Below are positions 24,226 to 33,781 of a DNA stretch of 64,000 nucleotides, piece by piece. The position numbers and the translations under genes were made by a program. Under the pieces are notes generated by a model. The model was not told the DNA's origin, made no database searches, and was given only the letters and a program-made list of their open reading frames with translations. The stretch comes from Desulfarculaceae bacterium. GTDB taxonomy: Bacteria; Desulfobacterota; Desulfarculia; Desulfarculales; Desulfarculaceae. The stretch covers positions 1-64,000 of the forward strand of contig JAIPEN010000016.1 of assembly GCA_021737145.1 (NCBI GenBank). Reading direction: 5' to 3'. Within the stretch, counting starts at the first letter, position 1; each line of letters opens with the position of its first letter.

Positions 24226-25524
24226 TTACATCTTGCGGGCGTCGAACACGCGCTTGGCCTTGCCCTCGGAGCGCTCGATGCTCTTGGGCGGCACGCAGCG
24301 CACCTTCACCCCGATGCCGATGACCCCGCGGATGCGGCTCTCGATGTCGCGCTCCACCTCGCGGAGCTTTTCCTCGCCCAGGTCGTAGACCTCTGGCTTG
24401 GCCTCCACGTCCACGCTCAGGGCGTCCAGATAGCCCTTCTTGCGGATGATCAGCACGTACTGCGGCTCCACCTCGGGAACCTCCAACAGGATCGACTCCA
24501 CCTGGCTGGGGAAGACGTTGACCCCGCTGATGATCAGCATGTCGTCCGAGCGGCCCAGCACCTTCTTCATCTTCAGCAGGGTGCGGCCGCAGGAGCACTT
24601 CTCGCGTTTGAGCTCGGTGATGTCCCGGGTGCGGTAGCGGATCATGGGCATGGCCCGGCGCTGGATGGCCGTGAAGACCAGCTCGCCCTTCTCGCCCAGG
24701 GGCAGGACCTCCTCGGTGACCGGATCGATGATCTCGGCCATGATGTGGTCCTCGTTGATGTGCAGGTATCCGTCCTTGGCCGGACAGGAGAAGGCGGTGC
24801 CCGGCCCGCCCAACTCGGTGAGGCCGTAGGCCTCGCAGGCGTCGATGCCCATGCGCTCCTCGATCTCGTCGCGCATCTCCACGGTCCAGGGCTCGGCCCC
24901 GAAGACGCCCACCCTCACCGGCAGCTCGCGGATGTCCACACCCATGTCCGAGGCCTTCTCGGCGATGGTCAGGGCGTAGGAGGGGGTGGAAAACAGCACC
25001 GTGGTGCCGAAGTCCTGCATCAGGGTCACCTGGCGCTCGGTCATGCCCGAGCTGGCCGGGATGATGGTGCAGCCCATCTTCTCGGCGCCCTGGTGGAAGC
25101 CCAGCCCGCCGGTGAACAGGCCCAGGCCGTAGGCGTTCTGCACGATGTCGTCGCTGGTCATGCCCGCGGACACCAGGTTGCGGGCCATGCAGCTGGCCCA
25201 CTGGTCCAGGTCGTCGGCGGTGTAGGGCCCGGTGATGGGCTTGCCGGTGGTGCCCGAGGAGGCATGCACCCGCACCACCTCGGTAAGGGGCACCGCGCAC
25301 AGACCAAAGGGGTAGTTGTCCCTCAGGTCGGTCTTGACCGTGAAGGGAAGCTTGCCCAGGTCTTCGATGTTCTTGAGATCGCCGGGCTTTACGCCCACCT
25401 CGTCGAACTTCTGCTTGTAGAAGGGAATCCGCTCATAAACCCAGGCCACGGTTTCCTGGAGCTTGCCCAGTTGCCAAGCCTGCATCTCGTCGGTGGACAT
25501 GGACTCGAATTTTTCGTCCCACAT
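24226..25524 (-). CDS. paaK: Phenylacetate-CoA ligase
   Basis: A 432-residue AMP-forming ligase that activates phenylacetate (or a related aryl acid) to its CoA ester, the entry step of anaerobic aromatic breakdown. The AMP-binding signature SSGTTGKPI is at about residues 90-98. Also seen are YGLTELGGPG, RYRTRD and the C-terminal GRSDDMLIISGVNVFP. Start is the ATG at 25524, eight bases after GGGAGGGG; a GTG six bases upstream is too close to that site. Length normal. No ring-reductase genes are in the window. Confidence 0.94.
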   Translation of the reverse strand: MWDEKFESMSTDEMQAWQLGKLQETVAWVYERIPFYKQKFDEVGVKPGDLKNIEDLGKLPFTVKTDLRDNYPFGLCAVPLTEVVRVHASSGTTGKPITGPYTADDLDQWASCMARNLVSAGMTSDDIVQNAYGLGLFTGGLGFHQGAEKMGCTIIPASSGMTERQVTLMQDFGTTVLFSTPSYALTIAEKASDMGVDIRELPVRVGVFGAEPWTVEMRDEIEERMGIDACEAYGLTELGGPGTAFSCPAKDGYLHINEDHIMAEIIDPVTEEVLPLGEKGELVFTAIQRRAMPMIRYRTRDITELKREKCSCGRTLLKMKKVLGRSDDMLIISGVNVFPSQVESILLEVPEVEPQYVLIIRKKGYLDALSVDVEAKPEVYDLGEEKLREVERDIESRIRGVIGIGVKVRCVPPKSIERSEGKAKRVFDARKM

Positions 25525-25742
25525 TGGCACAACCCCTCCCTAAGGCTGATAGGTGCTGGCGGAGGGCGCTTCCTCCCCGGCTCTCCGCAGCGATCGTATG
25601 ACTACTCTAGCGCTTGGCCACTTGTAACACAGCGGCGGCAAAATCCGCAAGCTACTTTTTAGCTAGAATGTAACTTCTGGCCGTAGGCGCCCGCTGGGGG
25701 ATATTTTGCCGCTTATGCCGTTAAAACAAAGCCTTGGCTGGC

Positions 25743-27068
25743 CTATTCTTCCGGCGCGCCATTATGGTTGTTGCGCCGCGCGTTGTCGATCAGGGCGGCC
25801 ACCGGTTCCAGGCCATATGGCGAGCGTTGCTCGATGGCCTTGAGGACCGAACCGCCTCCGGTGAAGAAATAATACTGCGCGTTGTCCAGCACCGACAAGT
25901 ACAGGCCGGGGCACAGATCCTTGAACTCTTGCAGGGTGTCGCCGCCGCCGTAGAGCTTGGCCGCGTCCCGGTTGGCGTCGATGGTGGTGTCCAGGGCGCG
26001 GGAGCCGTCGGTGAAGTGGGGGGTGAAGCCCATCACCGCGTTGACGAAGATGGTGGCCGCGCTTCCGAGCACCTCGGCCACCGCGGGGTCGTCAAAGCTG
26101 GCCGGGTCGATATCCAGCACGTAGCCCATCTCCTGGCCCTGCTTCAGATCGGCCACGGCCACGGTGTGGTGCTTGCCCTCTTCCCGGCCCAGCACCTCGC
26201 TCTCCACCAGCAAAGGCAGCTCCACGATCTTGCCGGCCTCGGCGTCGGCCTCCACCAGCTCACGGGCCGCGGCGATGTCCTCCTCGGCCACCCCGGCGAT
26301 CTTCACCCCGTACTTGGCGCACAGATAGGTGTTGTAGATCACTCCGCCCAGGATCAGGTGGTCCACCTGATCGTAGATGGCGCTCAGGGGGCCGATCTTG
26401 GTGTCGTACTTGGCCCCGGCCACCACGGCCACGAAGGGCCGGTCCGGGTTGAGCACCATCTCCAGATGGCGCATCTCGTCCTGCAGCAGCCAGCCCGCGT
26501 AGGAGGGCAGATAACGGGTCACGTCAAAGGTGGAGGCATGGGGCTGCCAGGAGCCAAAGGCGTCGTTAACGTAGATATCGGCCAGCCCGGCCAGCTGCAG
26601 GGCGAACTCCTCGCGGACCTCGCCACCGGCCTCCTCGCCCGCGAACCAGCGGGTGTTGGGCAGGTAGATGCCGTCGATCTCGCCGTTGCGGAGATGGCGG
26701 ATGTGGTGGTTGATGCTGGTGTCGATGGCCGCGATGCCCCCGTCGCCGGCCGGGAAGCCGGGCACGGCGATGCGCGAGTGCAGCTTGCTCTCCAGATAGG
26801 CCACGATGGGCTCCACCGCGCTCTCGGGCCCGGTGCTTATGGCCCCGGTCTTCTTGTCCTTGGGGCGGCCCACGTGGGTCATCATTATGGGCCGGCCGCC
26901 CTGGGCCACGATGTAGAAAAGGGTTCCCAGGGTGCGGTCGATGCGGAAGGGGTCGGTGATCACCCCCTTTTTGACCACGTTGTGGTCAAAGCGCACCAGC
27001 ACCACCTTGTCCTTTAGTTTGGCTTGCTGCACCAAAGGCAGGCGATCATCCAGGCTGCCGAGTTGCAT
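25743..27068 (-). CDS. Divergent phosphoglycerate kinase
   Basis: A 441-residue protein of the phosphoglycerate kinase family, which transfers phosphate between 1,3-bisphosphoglycerate and ADP. Family segments are VLVRFDHNVV, THVGRPKDKK, NDAFGSWQPHAST, AGAKYDTKIGPL, GGGDT and TGGGSVLKAIE. Several differ from the usual form: FDHNV instead of VDFNV, and GSWQPHAST instead of GTAHRAHAST. The protein is also longer than standard (about 395). It is not beside gap or tpi. It may be a second PGK or have a changed role. ATG at 27068 follows GGAG. Confidence 0.8.
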   Translation of the reverse strand: MQLGSLDDRLPLVQQAKLKDKVVLVRFDHNVVKKGVITDPFRIDRTLGTLFYIVAQGGRPIMMTHVGRPKDKKTGAISTGPESAVEPIVAYLESKLHSRIAVPGFPAGDGGIAAIDTSINHHIRHLRNGEIDGIYLPNTRWFAGEEAGGEVREEFALQLAGLADIYVNDAFGSWQPHASTFDVTRYLPSYAGWLLQDEMRHLEMVLNPDRPFVAVVAGAKYDTKIGPLSAIYDQVDHLILGGVIYNTYLCAKYGVKIAGVAEEDIAAARELVEADAEAGKIVELPLLVESEVLGREEGKHHTVAVADLKQGQEMGYVLDIDPASFDDPAVAEVLGSAATIFVNAVMGFTPHFTDGSRALDTTIDANRDAAKLYGGGDTLQEFKDLCPGLYLSVLDNAQYYFFTGGGSVLKAIEQRSPYGLEPVAALIDNARRNNHNGAPEE

Positions 27069-27247
27069 GGAGGCTCTCCAGCTTCCGCCGCGCATCGGCG
27101 GCGGGAAAGGGTGTCGCGATTGCCTACATTGTAAAGCAAGGCCCGGCCGGGACTAAGCAAATTCGGCCACGCCCGGCGGGCGCGGGGGCGCGGCCCCGCC
27201 ATGGCGCGGATCATGCCTTTGCTCTGTCCGGACCGTGGAACGGCGAG

Positions 27248-27415
27248 CTAGTCGGTGAGCTGCTTTATCCGGTCGCCGGCCAGGGCCAGCACCGCGAAGG
27301 ACAAGACGAACAGGGGGAAGGCCACCCAGAAGTATTCCCGGTGGCTGGCAAAGACATACAGGCCCGCGAAAACGGCCGAGCCGCCGAGGCCATAAAACAG
27401 GGCTTTGGTATTCAT
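27248..27415 (-). CDS. Small two-helix membrane protein
   Basis: A 55-residue protein made almost entirely of two membrane helices (about 5-24 and 28-48), ending in DRIKQLTD. GGAGGCG precedes the ATG. No family recognised. It stands between pgk and a lipoprotein gene on the same strand. Confidence 0.6.
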   Translation of the reverse strand: MNTKALFYGLGGSAVFAGLYVFASHREYFWVAFPLFVLSFAVLALAGDRIKQLTD

Positions 27416-27487
27416 GCTGACGCCTCCGGATGGTCTAAATCTCGATAAGTAGCAACAGCATAACACATCGAGCCGGGCCGTGCAGGG

Positions 27488-28567
27488 TCAGGGGCCGGGC
27501 TGGAGCATGAGCCGCCCGCCCACGGGCATGAGCACCACCCGCCCTTTCCAGCGGGGATGGGCCTTTACGTAGTCCTCGATGGCCTGGGACGGCCAGGCGG
27601 CCGGGCCGTCGCCCAGCTTGAGCACCCCGTACTGGGTGGGCACCAGGCGCTTGGCCCCCAGGTCGGCCATGGCCTGGAACAGCTCGGGCACGTCGAGGTG
27701 GGCGTAGTGCATGAACCAGCGGGGCTCGCTGGCCCCTATGCCGATCAGGGCCACGTCGATGCCCGGCCAGCGCCGGCCAAACTCCTTGAAGCCCTTGAAG
27801 TAGCCGCTGTCCCCGCCGTAGAAGATCTTCTCGCCGTCGCGCTGCATGAGCCAGGCCCCCCACAGAGATTCGTTGTACCCCTGACCGAAGCGGCGGCTCC
27901 AGTGCTGGGTGGGCAAGAAGGTGAAACGGGTCCCGCCGTGCTCCAGGCTCTGCCACCAGTCCAGCTCGCGCACCTGCCCGGCCCCCATCTCCTTGAGCAG
28001 ATCACCCAAGCCCAGGGGGCACAGGAACAAGGCGCCCTTTTGGCTCAGGGCGGCCACCGCGTCCGAGTCCAGATGGTCATAGTGGTTGTGGGAGATGAGC
28101 ACCACCACGCCGGCGGGCAGGGCCTGGGAGCCGAAGGGAGGCGGAATCTTGCGTTCCACCACCGCGGCCCGGTTGGAGAAAAAGGGATCGGTGACCACCA
28201 CCTGCCCCTCCCACTGCACCACGTAGGTGGCGTGCCCCACCCAGGTCAGAGAGGCGGGTGCGGCGGGATTTTTCAGATAAGCCCCGTCGTTGGCCACCGC
28301 CGGCTGGGAAAAGTCCTCGTCCTGGAGCCCGGGCAGGGAGCTGGAGCTTAGCCACCAGCGAAACAGGTCCCAGGTGGACTTGTCCTGCTTTAGCCAGGGG
28401 TTGTAGAAGCGGCCCTCGCTGTCGCGGTGGGGGGCGTAGAGCTTGGCCGGATCGGTGGCGGCCACGGTCTTTTGCCAGGCCGCCTCGTCGAAAGGCTTGG
28501 GCGAAAAGCAGCCGCCCACGGTGAGCAGAACCCCCAGCAGCGCGGCTATGACATGGGAAGGATTCAT
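27488..28567 (-). CDS. NAPE-PLD/UlaG-like MBL-fold lipoprotein
   Basis: A 359-residue metallo-beta-lactamase-fold hydrolase with a lipoprotein signal (LLTVGGC, Cys about residue 20), so probably attached to a membrane in the envelope. The HxHxDH-type motif appears as SHNHYDHLD, with TWVGHATYVVQ before it and YGGDSGYF after it. This matches the bacterial NAPE-PLD-like/RomA-like branch. The substrate may be a phospholipid-type or cyclic ester; not known. Confidence 0.85.
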   Translation of the reverse strand: MNPSHVIAALLGVLLTVGGCFSPKPFDEAAWQKTVAATDPAKLYAPHRDSEGRFYNPWLKQDKSTWDLFRWWLSSSSLPGLQDEDFSQPAVANDGAYLKNPAAPASLTWVGHATYVVQWEGQVVVTDPFFSNRAAVVERKIPPPFGSQALPAGVVVLISHNHYDHLDSDAVAALSQKGALFLCPLGLGDLLKEMGAGQVRELDWWQSLEHGGTRFTFLPTQHWSRRFGQGYNESLWGAWLMQRDGEKIFYGGDSGYFKGFKEFGRRWPGIDVALIGIGASEPRWFMHYAHLDVPELFQAMADLGAKRLVPTQYGVLKLGDGPAAWPSQAIEDYVKAHPRWKGRVVLMPVGGRLMLQPGP

Positions 28568-28617
28568 ATCTTTATAAGATGAGGCCACCGGCGGCGCGGG
28601 GCAAGCCCCGGGAATGT

Positions 28618-29421
28618 TTAGGCCGAACCGCTGTCCGCCAGTTCCCGCCAGCGGGCCAGCTCCGCTTGGCGGGCCCGCTGGCGGCCCAGGAGCCCGCGCC
28701 AGGTCCGGGCCTCCCACTCGCCGCACAACCCGCCCAGCAGCTCGCCTTGCTCCAGGGGCGGGGGCGGCCCCAGGCGTTTGGCCAGGGCCTCGGCCTCCCG
28801 CGCCAGGCGCCCGGCCAGGCCGGACGCGGCCAGGGCCTCGGCTCCCCACTCCCCCAGCCTGCGGGCCAAAAGCCAGCCCAGGGCCGGGTCGGCCTCGGCC
28901 AGCCAGTCCCAGGCCATGAGCTCGTCCCGCGAGGCGAGGCCCAGGCCCGCCGCCGTGGCGGCCACCTCGGGGCCAAAAGACAGCAAACGCATCACCGGGT
29001 TTCGCTTGGGGCTGGAATAGGCAAAGCTGTCCATGCCTTGGCACAGGGCGGCAAGCCTGTCGCGGCTCTCCCCGCCCAGGGCGGCAAAGGCCCGGCTGGG
29101 CGGGCAGCTCTCGCGGGCGCACTTTTCCTGGTATCCGGTGGGGCCGCGCAGGTCGCGGCCCTGGTGCCGGGCCGGGTGCAGCAGACAGCCCACCGTCTTG
29201 CCGGCCGGGTCCAAAAATCCCAGGCCGGGGCACCAATACCCGGTCATGGGCTTGGCGGGCGGTCCGGCCTCGCGGATGGCGGCGGTGTTGTCGGCCAGCA
29301 GGCGGCGCAAGGAGGGCTCGTGGTCCGCGTGGTCGTAGCCGGCCGGGCGGATGGGCGGGCAGCATCCAAAGCAGCTCAGCCCTGGCTCCGGCGCGCACAA
29401 AAGCAGGCCCGAGTGCCTCAC
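28618..29421 (-). CDS. Cys-rich hypothetical protein paired with ATP-grasp gene
   Basis: A 267-residue protein. The first 110 residues hold about eight cysteines (LLLCAPEPGLSCFGCCPP ... YWCPGLGFLD ... GCLLHP ... KCARESCPP), likely iron-sulfur or zinc ligands. The rest is Ala/Leu/Arg-rich and helical. Its start codon overlaps the end of the ATP-grasp gene by four bases. No family name can be given; the pair is conserved in layout at least here. Confidence 0.7.
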   Translation of the reverse strand: MRHSGLLLCAPEPGLSCFGCCPPIRPAGYDHADHEPSLRRLLADNTAAIREAGPPAKPMTGYWCPGLGFLDPAGKTVGCLLHPARHQGRDLRGPTGYQEKCARESCPPSRAFAALGGESRDRLAALCQGMDSFAYSSPKRNPVMRLLSFGPEVAATAAGLGLASRDELMAWDWLAEADPALGWLLARRLGEWGAEALAASGLAGRLAREAEALAKRLGPPPPLEQGELLGGLCGEWEARTWRGLLGRQRARQAELARWRELADSGSA

Positions 29422-30290
29422 AGGTCGTCCTCGGCCAGGGCCACCCGCTCCGGGTCCAGCCCCTGGTCCGCCAGCCAGGAGCGCACCGCGGCCAGGTAGC
29501 GCTCCAAAAAGGCATCGCGCCCGCCCAGGGCCTTGCGCCCGAAAAAGAAGTTCAGCTCCAGGACCAGGGGCTCGCCGCCCGACGGAATGAGCAGGTCCAC
29601 CCCGGCCACGTCCAGGCGGGCCGCCTTTTGCAGCCGCCGGGCCAGGGCCAGGGCCGCCTCGCGTTCGGCTGGCGGGCCGTGGCGCTCGGCCTCGCCGCCC
29701 TGGGCCAGGTTGGCCCGGAAGTCATCACCCACCACTTTGCGCCAATAAACCCGGGCCTGGTCGTGCAGCAGCTCCACCCGTAGGTCGCTGGCGCCCGGCA
29801 GATAGCGCTGCAACACCAGGCCCGAGGGCCCCCGGGCGCAGTAGGTGTCCAGCCGGCCGGCCAGGCCGCGCAGCCCGGCCGGATCGTTGACCAAAAACAC
29901 GTTGGCCCCCATGCCGCCGCCGGCTCCCTTGGCCACCAGGGGCGCGCCCAGGGCGGCCAGGTCATCGCGGCCCCTTTCCCAGGCATCGGCCGCCTGGGCC
30001 AGGTCCGCGAACTCCACCGTGTCCGGGTGGGGCAGGCCCAGCCCGGCCAACAGGCGGCGGTTGCCCACCTTGCCCTCCAGGCTCAGGTGGACCGCCGGGT
30101 TGGGGAACAGGGGCCGCCCGCTGGCCGAGGCCAGGGCGAACAGGTCGCGGCGGCACACCTGGGGCAACAGCACCGCCGCCGCCGAGCGCACCACCTCGCG
30201 GTCGCGCCGGTCCAGAGGGCGCTGGCTGATCAGCACCAAGTTGATATCGGCATTAAGGCCGGGATGATAGCTGACGATGGGTGGAATCAA
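29418..30290 (-). CDS. ATP-grasp (RimK-like) ligase
   Basis: A 290-residue ATP-grasp protein. Key pieces are NRRLLAGLGLPHPDTVEF, the nucleotide-binding strand LVAKGAGGGMGANVFLV with the glycine loop, LVLQRYL, and the metal-binding LLIPSGGEPLVLELNFFFGRKAL. This resembles RimK or glutathione-synthetase-type ligases that form amide bonds. The TTG at 30290 is preferred because GGGAGGCGAG stands six bases before it. Coupled to the Cys-rich gene downstream, which may be its substrate or partner. Confidence 0.78.
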   Translation of the reverse strand: MIPPIVSYHPGLNADINLVLISQRPLDRRDREVVRSAAAVLLPQVCRRDLFALASASGRPLFPNPAVHLSLEGKVGNRRLLAGLGLPHPDTVEFADLAQAADAWERGRDDLAALGAPLVAKGAGGGMGANVFLVNDPAGLRGLAGRLDTYCARGPSGLVLQRYLPGASDLRVELLHDQARVYWRKVVGDDFRANLAQGGEAERHGPPAEREAALALARRLQKAARLDVAGVDLLIPSGGEPLVLELNFFFGRKALGGRDAFLERYLAAVRSWLADQGLDPERVALAEDDL

Positions 30291-30364
30291 GACTCGCCTC
30301 CCGCGAGGCAAGTATACCGCACGCCTTTACACCATTGGGGACAGCTTAGGTTTGCTCCGGCACA

Positions 30365-30563
30365 GCCAGCCGCCGCTAGGCAAGGCAGCCCAAGGCTTGG
30401 GCCGCCAATGGGCTTCACCGGGAGCATGGGGCGCTAGTGGAAACTGGTCACTTCTCGACTCGATATGCCGCCAGCGGCACGCTGGCGAGCGACAGCCGGA
30501 GGCGTATGTGCCAATACGCCGAGGCTGGAGCGATGCCGGCAACGCAGCATAGCGGCGGCTGGC
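30365..30563. repeat. Nested palindromic intergenic element
   Basis: Outer arms 30365-30378 and 30550-30563 are a perfect 14-bp inverted repeat about 170 bases apart. Inside are two strong hairpins. 30469-30475 pairs with 30481-30487 (7 bp). The longer one pairs 30493-30497 with 30523-30527 and 30501-30507 with 30514-30520. No open frame with a ribosome binding site fits. It looks like a miniature mobile or REP-like repeat, or a structured RNA, between the ATP-grasp and phosphoesterase genes. Confidence 0.6.
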
Positions 30564-30571
30564 GAAGCCGG

Positions 30572-31306
30572 CTAACGGCCGGCCCCCAGCCGGGCCACCA
30601 TGGAATCCAGCCCCGCGCCGATGAGCAGGCGGGCTTCGGTCTCTATGTCCCAGGGCAGGCGGACGATCTGGGCCCGGAGCTTGGGCTCGAAGTCGATCAA
30701 GGCATAGGAGGCGCGGGGGTCGCCGTCCTTGGACTTGCCCACCGACCCGGGGTTGAGCACCAGGCCGCCCTCCACCCGGCGCACGAAGGGCTGGTGGGTG
30801 TGGCCCAGGCAGAGGATGCTCGCCCCGCTTTGTTTCAGCCAGGCGGCCAGTTCGGCCTGGGGATGGTCGGGAAACACGTATTGGCGCACCGAGTCCGGGC
30901 TGCCGTGCACGGCCAACAGATCCCCGGCCGGGGTGTCCAGGCGCAGGTTTTCAGGAAGGGTTGCCAGAAACTCGCGTGACGCGGCGTGCAGCCGTTGCTC
31001 GGTCCAGGCGAAGATAGCTCGTGGTTCCGGGCCTATGCCCGGCTTCAGGTATTTATCGGCCCCCTCGCGGCCCCCGCGCAGCACGGCCAGGTCATAGTTG
31101 CCCGCGATGCACTGCCACCCGGCAAGTACGACCGCGTCCACCACCCGGTTGGGACGGGCCAAGTAGCCTGTCAGGTCGCCCAGCACCACCACCCGGTCCA
31201 CGCCCCGGCGGACCAGGTCCGCCCGCACCACCCGGAGCGCGCTCAGATTGGCGTGCAGGTCGCTCAGTACGGCCAGCCGGCTCAAGGCGGCCCCGGGTCC
31301 AGGCAA
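30572..31306 (-). CDS. YfcE-type metallophosphoesterase
   Basis: A 244-residue calcineurin-like phosphoesterase. Metal-binding motifs come in order: DLHAN, GDLTGY, GNYD, HGSPDS and GHTHQPF. These define the YfcE/MJ0936 branch with two metal ions; substrates are phosphodiesters. TTG at 31306 or TTG at 31285 are both possible starts; the motif-bearing part is the same. The stop lies next to the palindromic element. Confidence 0.85.
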   Translation of the reverse strand: MPGPGAALSRLAVLSDLHANLSALRVVRADLVRRGVDRVVVLGDLTGYLARPNRVVDAVVLAGWQCIAGNYDLAVLRGGREGADKYLKPGIGPEPRAIFAWTEQRLHAASREFLATLPENLRLDTPAGDLLAVHGSPDSVRQYVFPDHPQAELAAWLKQSGASILCLGHTHQPFVRRVEGGLVLNPGSVGKSKDGDPRASYALIDFEPKLRAQIVRLPWDIETEARLLIGAGLDSMVARLGAGR

Positions 31307-31310
31307 GGGC

Positions 31311-31673
31311 CTAGAAGTAGCCGGGCCGGATCACCTTGCCCGCCGGTTGGCGGCCGTCGGCGCTGTCCGGCGCGCTCCCCTGGCCCTTTAGCTGGGCCTG
31401 CACCTTGGCCTTGAGCACCCGGGAAGGCCGAAAGGTAACCACCTTGCGAGGCGGCAGAATCAGCGGGTCGCCGGTCTGGGGGTTGCGCCCGCGCCTTTCG
31501 GCTTTCTCGCGCACCGACCACTTGCCGAACCCGCTGACCAGAACCTCTTCGCCGTAGGAGAGAGCCTCCTTGATCAGCTCCAAGCCCCGCTCCACCGCGT
31601 CGGCTGCTTCGGCCTTGGTCAATTGCCCTTGAGCGTAGACCTGGGCCACAATGTCCGCTTTGGTCAAGGTCAT
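31311..31673 (-). CDS. HU/IHF-family DNA-binding protein (IHF alpha-like)
   Basis: A 120-residue HU/IHF protein that bends DNA. The N-terminal dimerisation helices (MTLTKADIVAQVYAQGQLTKAEA) are followed by LVSGFGKWSVREKAERRGRNPQTGDP and the arm ending TFRPSRVLKAKV. GRNPQTG is typical of IHF. A charged tail of about 28 residues after the normal end is extra. ATG at 31673 follows AGGGAGA. It could be IhfA or an HU paralogue. Confidence 0.88.
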   Translation of the reverse strand: MTLTKADIVAQVYAQGQLTKAEAADAVERGLELIKEALSYGEEVLVSGFGKWSVREKAERRGRNPQTGDPLILPPRKVVTFRPSRVLKAKVQAQLKGQGSAPDSADGRQPAGKVIRPGYF

Positions 31674-31809
31674 TGCGTCCGTCTCCCTACAAAAATTGCC
31701 CGGAAGATGAGTTAGTCTATGGTGCCCATGCATGTAAAGTCAAGAGCTTTCGGCTGGTTAAATGTTACGCCCCCTTCCCGGGCCTTGGGCGGAAAAGCGC
31801 ATAGCGCCC

Positions 31810-31838
31810 TTGACTAAGGGGACTGGCGAGTGTAGATA
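31810..31838 (+). promoter_or_regulatory. Sigma-70 promoter of speD-speE
   Basis: TTGACT (31810-31815), a 17-base spacer and TAGATA (31833-31838) point toward speD. Transcription would start near 31845, leaving a leader of about 235 bases. Confidence 0.65.
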
Positions 31839-31844
31839 ATGCCC

Positions 31845-32079
31845 TCACGCCGCATGGCCGGGATGGGCCGCGGCAACACAACGACACGGGTATAACTCCT
31901 AGCATGAGGGGGTCCCCATGGGGCGGCCCCGCCGCACCGGGCTCAGCGAAAGCGTGGGCGCCGGGAGGGGCGGGGTTGGTTAGCTGTTCATATCGCCGCC
32001 GGAAATCCGGCAGGCTCTCCGCGCCGGCCTTGGAGCCGGGCGCCGGCCGCGTCGCAAACCGGCCGGGGGGAGGCAATTC
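31845..32079 (+). promoter_or_regulatory. Long structured 5' leader of speD
   Basis: The stretch from the predicted start to the ATG is GC-rich and full of complementary segments: CCCCATGGGG near 31914, GCGGCCCCGCC with GGGGCGGGG around 31921-31974, and the clean hairpin GCCGG-AAAT-CCGGC at 31998-32011. No frame with a good start is seen in it. Polyamine genes are often controlled through their leaders, so a regulatory RNA is plausible; no known riboswitch class is recognised. Confidence 0.45.
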
Positions 32080-32490
32080 ATGAAAGCCCTCGGAAGCCAT
32101 CTGATTCTCGAACTCTACTCTTGTCCGGCCCATCTGCTGGACGACCCCCAACACGTTGCCAAGATCATGACCTCGGCGGTGGAAGCCTCCGGCGCCACCA
32201 TGATCAAGCCCTTTTTCCACCAGTTCGCGCCCCAGGGCGTCAGCGGCGTGATCATCATCAGCGAATCCCATTTCACCATCCACACCTGGCCCGAGTTCGG
32301 CTACGCGGCCATTGACGTGTTCACCTGCGGCGATGTCATCGACATGGACGTGGCGGCCGAAACCCTGCGCGCCGGCCTGGAGGCCGGCTCGATGCAGAAG
32401 ATGATGCTCAGCCGGGGTATGCTGGACCTGCCCGAGGAGCAGATTCTGCACAAGCCCCAGCTGGCCCTGATGGGCCAGGAGGAAACCTGA
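32080..32490 (+). CDS. speD: S-adenosylmethionine decarboxylase proenzyme
   Basis: A 136-residue bacterial class 1b enzyme (also called SpeH) that supplies decarboxylated SAM for spermidine synthesis. It is made as a proenzyme cut before Ser63 in ISESHF, which becomes the pyruvoyl group. His and Cys residues of the family (HTWPEFG, FTCGD) are present. GGGGGGAGG precedes the ATG. speE follows 70 bases later, so the pair makes spermidine from putrescine. Confidence 0.95.
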   Translation: MKALGSHLILELYSCPAHLLDDPQHVAKIMTSAVEASGATMIKPFFHQFAPQGVSGVIIISESHFTIHTWPEFGYAAIDVFTCGDVIDMDVAAETLRAGLEAGSMQKMMLSRGMLDLPEEQILHKPQLALMGQEET

Positions 32491-32560
32491 ACCGACCGGC
32501 CCCCTTGCCCGGCCCGTGCATGGCCGGGCTTCCGGAGCCCTGGACAAGCCTGGAGACGCC

Positions 32561-33508
<948 letters not shown>

Positions 33509-33520
33509 GACGGGTTTGCT

Positions 33521-33736
33521 GTCATGGCGATAACCGCCGCCCCAAGAGGTTGTTGAAAGATAAGCCTCCCTTGCGGCGGTCCGTGGCCATCTTCGCTGGT
33601 TTTGTCTCCCTTTGGTGCGCCAGAAAATCCCCCCAGGAAGGGAGGTTCGACGACTCCAAGGAAGATCGCCACGTCGCGGCGGGAGACACACCCATTTTCA
33701 ACACCTGCCTTCCTGGCCGCCGCTCCTGGCGATGAC
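33521..33736. repeat. About 216-bp imperfect palindromic element
   Basis: The ends GTCATGGCGAT... and ...CTGGCGATGAC, and the next 80 or so bases inward, are imperfect reverse complements of each other (for example AGGTTGTTGAAA against TTTCAACACCT, and GTGGCCATCTTCGCTGG against CCAAGGAAGATCGCCAC). The whole folds as one long hairpin. Short overlapping frames on both strands have no ribosome binding sites. It is probably a miniature inverted-repeat element. Confidence 0.6.
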
Positions 33737-33781
33737 AACTTTTTCTATAAATTTGCTTTGGGCGAAACGCTGCCTGTTTGA

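Noticed and set aside
23909..25662. Plus-strand frame of 532 codons opposite paaK
   Set aside because: It is the antisense of paaK, rich in His, Leu, Gly and Ala without any motif, and has no upstream signals.
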